Part shown: one piece after another, positions 38,846-49,416 of the stretch | Layout of the letters: each line of letters opens with the position of its first letter | Numbering within the stretch: position 1 is the first letter of the stretch | Source of the DNA: Oncomelania hupensis | Taxonomy: Eukaryota; Mollusca; Gastropoda; Littorinimorpha; Pomatiopsidae | DNA: 64,000 nt | Assembly: GCA_036898135.1 (NCBI GenBank) | Contig: CM072513.1 | Location: forward strand, 88,771,300 to 88,835,299 | Reading direction: 5' to 3' | Translations under genes and position numbers: made by a program | The notes under the pieces: generated by a model | What the model saw: only the letters and a program-made list of their open reading frames with translations | Database searches by the model: none | Told to the model about the DNA's origin: nothing

Positions 38846-39235
38846 GGTGGATGTAGACTTTAAACCTCGCAGGTGGGTGTAGACGTTAAACCTCAAAGGT
38901 GGGTTTAGACGTTAAACCTCAATAGTGGGTGTAGATGTTAAACCTCAAGGGTGGGTGTAGACGTTAAACCTCAAGGGTGGGTGTAGACGTTAAACCTCAA
39001 GGGTGGGTGTAGGCGTTAAACCTCGCAGGTGGGTGTAGACGTTAAACCTCAATGGTGGGTGTAGACGTTAAACCTCAAGGGTGGGTGTAGACGTTAAACC
39101 TCAATGGTGGGTGTAGACGTTAAACCTCAAGGGTGGGTGTAGGCGTTAAACCTCAAGGGTGGGTGTAGGCGTTAAACCTCAAGGGTGGGTGTAGACGTTA
39201 AACCTCAAGGTTGGGTGTAGACGTTACACTTCAAT
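38846..39235 (+). repeat. 26-bp minisatellite grown from SINE-B, about 15 units
   Basis: The unit is GTGGGTGTAGACGTTAAACC plus TCAAGG, with AATG, CAGG and GGCG variants. The first unit is continuous with the SINE-B body (CAATGGTGGATGTAGAC). Confidence 0.95.
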
Positions 39236-39798
39236 GTTCGTTCATCCAGTGCCAATAGCCAGGCGACCTTTTTTTTTAGGGTTGGACACGGCTTTTAGAT
39301 TGAAAACTTCACACATGTTACACACAAAAATGCAATCAATAGTTAACGTTAATTAGACATCGAATAATAATTCCCTCCGCCATTTTGGTCTCGACCCCAT
39401 TCAGGCTTTAAAATCCAAAAGCCAGAGATGTGTGAGCAGCTTTTGTTTGTCGCTGTTAATCTTTGCTGGGTGAAGGGAGAACCAATGTATTTGCGGACAT
39501 CGAAGTCGCCTCTAAGTCTACAAAAGACCATTTGTTTACCACTGTTTTTCAGAGCCCTGCGGTCTTCAGGAACTACTAACAGCACCTGCCTAAGTTTTTT
39601 TTGTGCGGGGTGGATGGGGGAACGGAAGCTAATGGGAGGGGCTAAGGAAGATGGGGGGTGGATGAATTAGGAAAGGAGATGGGGCGGTTAAACTACCCTG
39701 GATTTGATTGGGAATGGAAATGCTGTTCACTTTAAGCGCAAGCTATGTAACAATGTACAATGAAGAATTGACGTATGAAGGCAAACTCGTAGTACAGT
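39236..39798. other. Non-coding spacer
   Basis: No gene recognised. Confidence 0.5.
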
Positions 39799-40070
39799 TG
39801 CCTATCCTATCCTATCCTATCCTATAACTCGGAGGTCGTAGGGGCACCACAGATGATCGTTTAACCAACGTACTCCATCTTTCCTTGTCCTCAGCAACCC
39901 TGATTGTTTCGCTCAGTGCCAAACCAGTCCAATCTCGAATGTTGTCCTCCCACCTCTTTTTCGGTCTCCCTCTTCTTCTTCCTCCTTGCACTGTGCCTTG
40001 CAGGATGGTCTTTGCAAGACCTGATGATCTGGTGAGGTGGCCATACCATCGGAGTTTCCGTTTTTTCACA
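39799..40070 (-). mobile_element. RTE-like LINE, copy c, 3' end with open C-terminus
   Basis: Minus strand. (GGATA)n tail at 39799-39828, then an uninterrupted 85-aa C-terminal frame with RKLRWYGHLTRSSGLAK and RRRGRPKKRWED. The stop codon lies inside the tail. 5'-truncated. A short flanking CAGTTGC on both sides may be a TSD. Confidence 0.88.
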
Positions 40071-40569
40071 GTTCAGTTGCAGAGACATATAAGTTATTAG
40101 GCCTATTCAAGGGAACTGTTTGGTGTCAGTTGCAAAGCACATCATGGCTGTTACACAGAAAACGGTTAAAACTGACAGAAGTTATAGTTGAGGTAAGCTA
40201 CAATGTTACAGAGCCAACTTCCGTCCAGTGATCATGATAAACGGGAGAAGATTTTTTCTTCTTTTTTGTTTTATAAAAACACAATTTAACAGAAACTGAA
40301 CCGGCTTGAAAATAGACTCCGCATATTTAGCCTATTACTTTTGGCTGTTTTGCACGAATCGCTGTTGGAATGGTTGGAGTGGCCTTTCTTTGAGGAGAAA
40401 TCTTCTAGTTCGTTCATAAAGGATAAATTTGAAAAACGTGGCGACTCCGAGATTTTGGCGGAGAGGTCTTTACACACCTTGTATTATCAGTAGTAGGCTC
40501 TACTCCGCTCACATCCCGACACGGGCGGCTGTAGTGTGCAACTGGTGCGACTTAGTTTGTTAGTTATAA
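40071..40569. other. Non-coding spacer
   Basis: Nothing recognised. Confidence 0.5.
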
Positions 40570-41158
40570 TTTGCTTACAGGGTCCAGGGGACTGCAAAGA
40601 GCCGAATCAAGACCACAAAATCAAGACCACAACTTGGCTGAAAGAGGACTCACCCCTGATCCGCATACAAGATCTGCCGAAACAACCATAGTGGTAACAC
40701 TGAAGGCACTCCACCAGCCGGTCACTGTACAATAAAAACATCCCACGCAGAGGACGCCGAGGCTATACTCTAATTTATCTCAACTTCGATTACAAAGACA
40801 AAATAGAATACAAACACCATTATAAAATATCAACAAAACACATACATATAGAACGTATACATTGCCAAATAATATCATAGGAAGCCCCAGTGGCCATTTG
40901 GCAGAATGCGTCCAATATTCCCAAGCTGCTTCAACAGACAGATCTCACACACAAATGAGGAGTTTTGTCCCGGAAGAGTTTTGAAGAAAAAAGGTAGGTG
41001 ACTGGTCTAGCGAAGAAGAGGATAGTATAGCAGATTGATAGAACAGAGCAGGAATGAGAAAGAACAAAGGAGAAATACAGCAACAGTGGGAATTTAAAGC
41101 ACTACATTTCCAGAAAGTGGGAATACTATTTATACTGAAACCCCCGGCACCCCCACAG
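40570..41158 (-). mobile_element. Family A retroposon copy
   Basis: Near full-length minus-strand copy, from CAGGGTCCAGGGGACTGC to CCCCGGCACCCCC. The TATA-box complement CTATTTATAC is retained. Confidence 0.85.
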
Positions 41159-41454
41159 TGGAAACCGGTGCGAGTGCATCGGCAAGTCCCAGCTAAGCAG
41201 TGTGCGCTATACTGCGTATTGCTGCTACAAGGCTCAGTGAAATCAAATATTCAGCACGCGTTATTCCTTATTGTAGATTTGCACCGGTGGCCCCGGCATT
41301 ACAGTGAAAAGATAATTTGGCCCATCATGGAGGGCGGGTTTGTGTTGTTTCTCGTTCCTAAAGCATTCCCCATGGACTTTTCACTATCAATAATTCAAGC
41401 GCTTTCTGTAGTTTTCTCTCCGCGAAGTAAACCCAACACAAAGCACAGTTTAAA
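41159..41454. other. Non-coding spacer
   Basis: Part of a longer ORF running from the family A copy into a pyrimidine tract. No domain. Confidence 0.4.
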
Positions 41455-41815
41455 AAAAAAAACACCAAATATCTGTCTTTATGTCTCTTCTTGTCTGCCT
41501 CTGTATATGCCTGTCCCTTTCTCTGTGTATTTGTCTGTCTGTCGCTTTCCCTGTTTCTGCCTGTCTTTTCGCTGTCTGTTCACTGTATGTATCTTCCTCT
41601 GCCTCTTTCTCCGCCTGTCGCTGCATGCCTCTCTCTTTCAACTTCTCTATTTCTCTGTTGTTTTTCTACATCTCTACCTCCCTCACCCACCCACCGCTCC
41701 CACCCGCCTCCCTCCCTCCCCCTCATCTCTCTCTCTCTCTTCTCCTCCCCGTCTCTCTGTCTTTCTCCCTGCTCCTCCCCGTCTCTCTATCTCCTCTGTT
41801 TATCTACTTCCCCTC
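41455..41815. repeat. Pyrimidine-rich CTGTCT/CTCC tract
   Basis: Degenerate CT/TGTC repeats. The Ser/Leu-rich ORFs across it are composition artefacts. Confidence 0.8.
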
Positions 41816-41842
41816 TATCAAATAAAGCTTCCTTATTTTCCA

Positions 41843-41965
41843 CAGGGCGGTTGAGAAGTAACTCCCTATTAAAGATGGCTGATCACTTTTGTAAACAATA
41901 TTGCATTTGTACGAATCAAAATGCATTTGTGATCCTTAAAGTAGTAGAATTTAAATTCCGAACAC
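41843..41965 (+). repeat. Family D repeat copy
   Basis: GGCGGTTGAGAAGTAACTCC, then ATGGCTGATCACTTTTGTAA, then ATGCATTTGTGATCCTTAAA. Confidence 0.6.
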
Positions 41966-43064
41966 TGCTTTCTTCTCACAGGAACTAGAGCAGGTCAAAA
42001 TAAACACGTCGCCTGTCAACGTCTTCAGTTGAGCGAGTTCAGCTAATATCAAGACTCCCCCTTTCTTATGTCACCTCAGCCGAAGTACTACATTGAGCGC
42101 AGTGAAATATAAAAGTAGGCATAAGGTCCGAAAAGACATAAGAGCACGTGTCAGGTGACGGACCCAGATGGGCCGCTCAGGTCACTGTGAAGGCGCGTTG
42201 TCTCCGCTTGTTGGGAGTCGCAGGAAACCCGAGTGGTTTTGTTTCGCCCTTGACGCGATAAGGAAGTTAATGGTCGACGAACGGGTCATAGGATCTTGAT
42301 TAAGCAAATGGACACGAGCGGACAAACGATGACCACCAGGGGACAAGATAAGGACGGTCATGGCCCCCCAAAAAATCGTCCACGCCACTAAAGGGACATG
42401 ACTCAAGTTGAGTGCCTTTAGCGGAACCTCGATAGCGAAGCGGTGGATAGGTTGAAACACACGCGTCCCTGAATATAGGCGATTGACGAGACCAACATCA
42501 CCATGCGCACCATACCAGTGTTCTTGCTTAAGTGCTGAACCATGCATATGGACGATTGTTTCGTCATTTAATCCCGCCTCTTGCCCACCCCCCATTGCTT
42601 TCTTACCCATCCGGAGGATTGATTTTTGTTTTGTGCGCTTGCACTTTTTCGTTTGTTCTGGGAAATGGAATACGCTGCATACTGTATTCTTTCACTTGGA
42701 TTTTTTGTGTATGGATGAGGGTGGAAGTGGGGCTAAAATTCCCATGGGAAATTCTGCTTATTGTCCTCTACGGGATAATTCGATTTCCCTACCTATGCAT
42801 TCCTAACTCTCTTTGGCTCTGTTTTTTGCTGAATTTTGTCTGTCTGTCTGTCTATCTGTCTGGCTTCCATCCTCTGTCTGTCTGTCTCTGTCCTTAGAGA
42901 TAATTAGATTCCCTTTCCTCCTCTTTATGTCTTTCCCCCTTTTTCCATTCTCTGTTTGTCTCTTTGTCTGTTTTTCTGTCTGTTCTTGTCTGTTTTTAAG
43001 CTATGCAACTCTCTTTCTCGATCAATCTATCTTTCTTTCTTTGTTGCTTTCTAATCTAGAAAGC
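41966..43064. other. About 1.1 kb without recognised gene
   Basis: ORFs of 100-142 aa occur on both strands but show no recognisable domain. TGTC-rich from about 42838 to 43050. Confidence 0.45.
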
Positions 43065-43230
43065 AAAGAGAGAGCTGGACAGATGATGTCAAACCGTGGA
43101 CGGCGTTGGACGTATCACGCATCCTGACCATAACTGCAGATAGACCCGAGTAGGCAAAAACTCTCCGTGTGTCAGAATACCTCATGTCTCTCCAGACGGC
43201 CTGCCAGGCTGAGGGATTAAATAGGTATAG
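43065..43230 (+). mobile_element. LINE 3' fragment, GATA-tailed family
   Basis: Matches the end of the LINE at 59330-59782: a WTDDVKPWTALDVSRIL-like frame, then CAGGCTGAGGGATTAAATAG. The tail here is a single degenerate repeat. Confidence 0.7.
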
Positions 43231-43311
43231 ACAAAGAGCGTATTATAGAAAGAGGGGGAACTTGGGACAGAACCGCGAGACGGAAGATACGAGTTACGCT
43301 CCCTTGTCGAC

Positions 43312-43460
43312 ATGCTAAAAATGGCTCGTGGCAGAAAGACAAAAGGCGACCGAGTAAAACAGGGCGGTGACTTTTGCACAGCCATCAATTGCCGTAATGC
43401 CAGATACAAGAAAAGTTGTGATGGCAAGTTCTTTTTCAAGTTCCCAAGAGACAAAGAAAG
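43312..43460 (+). CDS. First exon of a THAP zinc-finger protein (partial)
   Basis: ATG at 43312 (or in-frame 43321) opens a frame ending at a consensus splice donor AAAG|GTAAAT (donor GT at 43461). The unspliced frame stops immediately (AGG TAA). The product contains FCTAINCRNARYKK followed by a Phe-rich KFFFKFPRDKER. That is the N-terminal half of a THAP C2CH DNA-binding domain: C-X4-C, an Asn after the second Cys, and the F-x-FP motif. The remaining Trp, Cys and His ligands should lie in the next exon, which I cannot place. THAP domains occur in host transcription regulators and in P-element-type transposases, and either is possible. It is the only plausible host exon in the window. Confidence 0.6.
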
Positions 43461-44139
43461 GTAAATTTCAATCGAAAAACTTCTTTTTTGTGTGTTTATA
43501 TAGGCCTAAACCAAGACCGCTGCAGTGTTGTTAAAACAATCGGGCAGAGGCTTCAGTGATTCATGTTATATCTATTCTATGTGCTAAAACAAAAACTGTT
43601 TGCTTGCTGACAGTTTACGTTCAAAAGGTCGCTCACTGTTTACGTTGTTTCTAGGTTGTTTGACTATTATATTTGTGCTTACATTTCAAAAGTAAATGTC
43701 AGATTGGCAGTTTGGCTTCGTCAAACTTAAATTAGACTAAGTCTGTTTTCTCCTCGTGATCAAATACTGTGCAAGATAACCCCTTACCTAGGCACACAAA
43801 TGGTCCTTGATCTGTTGTAATCCCTTTTCGTTTGAGTGTACACGGGGACAAAAAATGTAATGTAGAAACTCAGTCCTTGTCCTGATCTGTGAATTTCTGC
43901 GCATTGGATCTATATTGCGTGGAATGTTGTAGTCTAGGTTTTGATTGTTCTGTCTGATTAATTAATTATTTTCCATGAAGTGACTGATGTTATTAAGCCA
44001 GTGATGTGGGAGGTGAGAGTGTTGGGGGGGGGGGGGGGGTAGCGGGACACCTGATATAAATTTAATTCACACTATTAGTGAAACATTTTGTTATTGTGCT
44101 TTATTGTGATTAATTGATTGAATGACAGAGCTCTCTCTT

Positions 44140-44146
<7 letters not shown>
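43461..44146. other. Possible intron of the THAP gene
   Basis: Non-coding, with a G run near 44026-44039. The downstream exon was not found. Confidence 0.35.

Positions 44147-44223
<77 letters not shown>
44147..44223. repeat. (CT)n microsatellite
   Basis: About 77 bp of CT. Confidence 0.97.
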
Positions 44224-44227
<4 letters not shown>

Positions 44228-44740
44228 GATTACGGATTTACACAGTTTCGGATAAATGAAACAGTCTGTCATGCATATTTTAATTTTAAAATATCTGTCA
44301 TTGATTAAAAAATAATAAATTCCGGGGCAGAAAACGAACCTATGACATACACACATAAGCAGCATAAAAGCACCGAATAAATGTCAATAAGTAAACATAA
44401 ACAAACCAAAAAAAGACAGCAGTAGCAGAATGTTAATAATAATGATGGTTAAAAGTTTGGTTTTTGCAAACGTTGCCATAAAAATGTTCTTCTGCAATGG
44501 CATAGGCTCAATAAGTTACCACGCACAGATCATTCATATAGCAGATGATGAAATATAGCCAGCCCGAGCAAAGGGAAATAATCCGTGAGAGCGTCTCGCA
44601 TTTTTGTATAGGACATAATGGAAGTTCCCTCTCTTTCCGTAATAAGCTCTTTGGTATAGATCTTGGTCTGCCTCTTTCTGTTACTCTCTTTCTCTGCCTC
44701 CTCTGAAAACCTCCGTCCCATCATTTCCCAACCCTTGCCC
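44224..44740. other. Non-coding spacer
   Basis: Nothing recognised. Confidence 0.5.
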
Positions 44741-44879
44741 CCAATTTTATTTTCTCTCTCTCCCTCTCTCTGTCTTTGCCTCTCTATCGTCCTTTTGTTT
44801 CTATTGTACTAGGTTTCTGTCGACACCTCATTAGCTTCCCTCTCTCTCTCCTTTTATTTTGTCCTTACTTACCCCCCCC

Positions 44880-44914
<35 letters not shown>

Positions 44915-45087
44915 CCTCTCTATCTCAACAGTTCTGTTTTCAACACAGACCAGAAGCTGCTTTGCGACAGGAAGTGACGTCCTCGGCGGCTGCAGCAGTG
45001 CACTCTGGGACTTGATAAGTAATGGCCGCTGTTTCCGGTCTGTCTGCTTGGCTCGTGTTCCTTTGGTGGAAGAAGAAGATTGTAACT

Positions 45088-45160
<73 letters not shown>

Positions 45161-45226
45161 GAAGAAGAAGAAGAAGAAGAAGAAGAAGAAGAAGAAGAAG
45201 AAGAAGAAGAAGAAGAAGAAGAAGAA
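44741..45226. repeat. CT tracts and (ATG)n/(AAG)n microsatellite
   Basis: CT-rich at 44741-44920. ATG repeats at about 45088-45160 pass into AAG repeats to 45226. Confidence 0.93.
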
Positions 45227-45914
45227 ATAACTAAATGTAGAGAACGTGAATTTTCCAATTTTCAATAATATTTCTATTTTTAGAATGTGATAAATTTTTT
45301 GAATAAATATATCTAATGGTTGAAAATGTTGAACCAATAGAATAATGAATAGCTGCAAGTAAGGGCAATTGGAGCTGACTTCAAAAGTGTGTTCCAAGGT
45401 GTGTGGTTGTAGTGTCAGGTTGACAGGAAAAAGAAAGAAAGAAAAGATTATTGGGAAGATTTGAGGGGTAGAAAGCATCGAGGACTTATCAAGGAGTATA
45501 GTTTCGGTGGACTTTCTCTCTGAAATCGGATTGTGTATTGTGTTGTAAAGATTACAGGTATTTATAATGTTTCATGATTGTGAAATGTTGGAGAAGTATA
45601 TTTTTGCATTGGATGTATTGTGTTGAGAGGTTGTAAGCTGTTGTACACTAAGATGAAATATAATTTTCATTGATGTAATAATGTTATTAATTACATGGGT
45701 CTATAAATATAGAGTTGTAGATAGTGTAGAATGAATGGAAGGTGTGAGTATGTTGATAGTAATTTTCATTCATGAAATAATCATACCTGGATATGTATAA
45801 CATTGTGGGAGAAGGAATGAAACAACCACGTATGGAGAAACATTGAAAGAGTGGAGAAACTAAGGAAGATGAGCAAGGATGAAACAAAGACGAATATTAT
45901 CATTATAATAATCA
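45227..45914. other. Non-coding AT-rich spacer
   Basis: Nothing recognised. Confidence 0.5.
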
Positions 45915-47265
45915 GAGAATTGACGAGTGTACAGGAGTGTGAAAATTACCGCACCATCAGCCTCATCAGCCATCCCAGCAAGGTCCTCCTGAAAATAATA
46001 CTCAACAGGTTGAAACCACAAGCTGAACAAATCATAGCTGAAGAACAAGCAGGATTCATGGCAGGGCGAAGTACCACTGAACAGATTTTCAACCTCAGAA
46101 TAATCTGTGAGAAATACCTACAGCACCAACAACATCTATATCATGTGTTTGTAGACTTCAAGAAAGCTTTTGACCGAGTCTGGCATGCACCTCTATGGGC
46201 AACAATGAAAGTGTACAACATCAACCCTAAAATTATTGAAGTCATCAAAAGCCTGTATGACAAGGCTACCAGTGCAGTCCTCCACAACAGCGCCATCGGG
46301 AACTGGTTCAGAACAACAATCGGTGTGCGTCAGTGATGCCTACTCTCTCCAACACTCTTCAACATCTTCCTAGAGCGCATCATGTCAGATGCTCTTGCAG
46401 ATCACGAAGGCACAGTCAGCATAGGGGGCAGAGCAATCTCCAATCTTCGTTTTGCGGATGATATTGATGGATTGGCTGGAGAGGAACAAGAACTTGAACA
46501 GCTTGTACAGAGGCTTGACACCACCTCCAGAGCTTATGGAATGGAAATAAGTGCAGAGAAGACCAAAATGATGACCAACAACACCAATGGCATCAACACG
46601 GACATCAAAGTACAAGGCCAATCCCTCAACACAGTGCACAGCTTCAAATATTTAGGAGCCATTGTGTCAGACAATGGGTCTCGACAGGAAGTCCTCTCCA
46701 GGATCGCACAAACAACTGCTGCCCTGACAAGGTTGAAGCCCATTTGGAAAGACAGAACCATCAGTCTACATTCCAAAGTAAGACTGCTGCGCTCTCTGGT
46801 CATCTCCATCTTCCTATATGCTTGCGAAGCATGGACCCTCACAGCAGATCTCCAACGAAGAATACAAAGCATGGAGATGAGGTGCTACAGAAGACTTCTG
46901 GGCATTTCCTATACCCAACACATCACCAACGACGAAGTCCGACAGACCATCACACAAGCCATTGGACAACACGATGACCTGCTCACAGTGGTGAAGAAAC
47001 GGAAACTCCGATGGTATGGCCACGTCACCAGATCATCAGGCCTTGCAAAGACCATTCTGCAAGGCACAGTGCAAGGAGGTAGAAGAAGGGGGAGACCGAA
47101 AAAGAGGTGGGAGGACAACATTCGAGAATGGACTGGTTTGACACTGAGCGAAGCCATGAGGGCTGCTGAGGACAGAGAAAGATGGAGTATGCTGGTTAAA
47201 CGATCATCTGTGGTGCCCCTACGACCTTCGGGTTATGGGACAGGATAGGATAGGATAGGACATAC
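45915..47265 (+). mobile_element. RTE-like LINE, copy d, RT ORF with one nonsense codon
   Basis: 5'-truncated. The RT frame runs from about 45928 to 47248, broken only by TGA at 46334-46336, where copy f has a Gly codon. RT motifs: AGFMAGRSTTEQIFNLR, motif A FVDFKKAFDRVWH, motif B region around GVRQ, and active site RFADDIDGL. They are followed by ISAEKTK and the YLGAIVS segment, then the C-terminal HVTRSSGLAKTILQGT and RRRGRPKKRWED. The endonuclease domain is missing. The stop codon TAG is inside the first GGATAG tail repeat, so there is practically no 3' UTR, as in RTE-type LINEs. Clade assignment is tentative. Inactive. Confidence 0.88.
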
Positions 47266-48032
47266 ATATATTGTTTTAGCTGCCTACGGGAGGCTGGTAG
47301 CTTCGTACACTTGGACACACGGGGTTGTCTCGGACAACGGAGAAAGGGCGACTCGTGAGACATCGGCGGTCAGCCACACTTTACCTGACCAAGACACGTT
47401 GTTAAGTAACCTCAGGCAGATAGACAGACGTGTCTATCTGCCTGTCTACAACATCAAGGGTACGTCTAGGCATTCTTGTGTACAGACTTCCGACTGTTAC
47501 CACATGTGACGAGTTTTTATTATTTCGTCTAGGCCTACTTGTATATAGACTTCCTCCAGTTACCACAGGTAACAAGTTTGATTTGGCTCTGGACAAGAGA
47601 TTGCCAGCTTATCCTGAGGCATGTGGTGTGGAAAATTGATGTAAAATATTGTTGTTTATGTATATAATATTGAGAGCGGGGAACTTGTATTTGTGTTGGT
47701 GTTTGCCTGTGTTAGTGAGAATCTGTGAATTTGTGGGTGTGGTAGTTAACAGAGATTCTTACATGCCCATTTTGTTTTGAATTAGGTGTCAGATATATTT
47801 TGCATTCAGTTAGTTATTATAAACAGGCACCCATCCAAATATCCATCCGTTACACAAAAGACATAAGGGAAATCTTAAAGAAGAAAAAAATAAATAAAAT
47901 AACATAAATCTATAATATAAAAAAAATGACACAAAGGTTCTTGTACCAATCAAGCTTTGGACACATCGTGCCGTAGACATTTTGGAAGCGGATACACAAT
48001 CAACGTCTGTCTCAGTCCTCCTTGTCCAGCCC
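47266..48032. other. Non-coding spacer
   Basis: No gene. A short hairpin CAGATAGACAGACGTGTCTA at about 47417-47436 and an inexact repeat (CGTCTAGGC, then GACTTCC) were noted. Confidence 0.5.
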
Positions 48033-48049
48033 ACCTCTCTCTCTCTGTC

Positions 48050-48112
<63 letters not shown>
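48033..48112. repeat. (CT)n microsatellite
   Basis: About 80 bp of CT with two TGT interruptions at the start. Confidence 0.95.
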
Positions 48113-48115
<3 letters not shown>

Positions 48116-48636
48116 CAACCAACAAACAACCCCAAAATAATTAAGTCTCCATTCAGCGGGTGCATGGACGCGAATCGAGCCCTTTTCAACAATACAGTGA
48201 AGAACAATTCAATGGGAAAGAACTCGCTTGATTTTTACAATCGATCTTCCTATTGCGTCCCCTACCAACCAGATTTTCTGAGACTTCCCTCACGCTGAGC
48301 TCATAAGGGAGTGATTAACAAGATAAATTGTAGAAAGCTGTTTCATACTAACCGGGAAATTTGATAGTAAAGGGCAAATGACACGTATCATATCAATTCA
48401 TCATTGATACAACAATTTTATTCCATTCACGCGTTTTAACTTATTTTAGCATTAAAGGTTCGTGGTCTCATTTTGAAGACATTTGACATCTAGTAGGCAA
48501 TCATCATATTCAACCAATCATTACTTAGTGTTCTGTGGCAATGGTAACGAAGTAAGGTGGCTGACAAATTTCTTTGCTTCGATTAGAATTGGAAAGAGCA
48601 AGTCCACTTCACTGCGAACATATTGAATTCTGACCT
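48113..48636. other. Non-coding spacer
   Basis: Nothing recognised. Confidence 0.5.
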
Positions 48637-49416
48637 CCTATCCTATCCCGTAACTCTGAGGTCGTTGGGGCATCACAGATGATCGCTTAACCAGCGTACT
48701 CCATCTTTCTCTGTCCTCAGCAACCCTCATGGCTTCGCTCAATGTCAAGCCAGTTCATTCTCAAATGTTGTCCTCCTACCTCTTTTTCGGTCTTCCTCTT
48801 CTTCTACCTCCTTGCACTGTGCCTTGCAGGATGGCCTTTGCAAGACATGATGATCTGGTGACGTGGCCATGCCATCGGAGTTTCCGTTTCTTCACCACCA
48901 TGAGCAGGTCATCGTGTTGTCCAATGGCTTGTGTGATGGTTTGTCGGACTTCGTCGTTGGTGATATGTTTGTATAGGAAATGCCCAGAAGTCTTCTGTAA
49001 CACCTCATCTCCATGCTTTGTATTCTTCGTTGTAGATCTGCTGTGAGGGTCCATGTTTTACAAGCGTATAGGAAGATGGAAATGACAAGGGAACGCAGCA
49101 GCCTTACCTTGGAATGTAGACTGATGGTCTTGTCTTTCCAAATGGCCTTTAACCTTGCCAGGGCAGCAGTTGTTTGTGCGATCCTGGAGAGGTCTTCCTG
49201 TCAGGACCCCATTGTCTGATACAATGGCTCCTAAATATTTGAAGCTATGCACTGTGTTGAGGGATATGCCTTGGACTTTGATGTCCGTGTTGATGCCATT
49301 GGTGTTATTGGTCATAATTTTCGTCTTCTATGCACTTATGTCCATTCCATAGGCTATGGAGGTGGTGTCAAGCCTCTGTACAAGCTGTTCAAGTTCTTGT
49401 TCCTCTTCAGCCAATT
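48637..49416 (-). mobile_element. RTE-like LINE, copy e, head-to-head with copy f
   Basis: Minus-strand copy from the GGATA tail (48637-48651) back to the segment just downstream of the RT active site (LAEEEQELEQLVQ-like region). Several frameshifts. Its 5' end abuts the 5' end of copy f with no spacer. Confidence 0.87.

Noticed and set aside
41054..41988. 266-aa and overlapping Ser/Leu/Pro ORFs
   Set aside because: They run from a family A copy into a pyrimidine-rich tract. No domain, and composition explains the open frames.
42182..42610. 142-aa minus-strand ORF
   Set aside because: No recognisable domain, no start or splice context, and atypical composition. Left as a chance ORF.
44920..44976. 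Second THAP exon after the acceptor-like CTCTCTATCTCAACAG
   Set aside because: Joined in phase it gives a short peptide ending in a stop, without the Trp or Cys/His ligands expected next.
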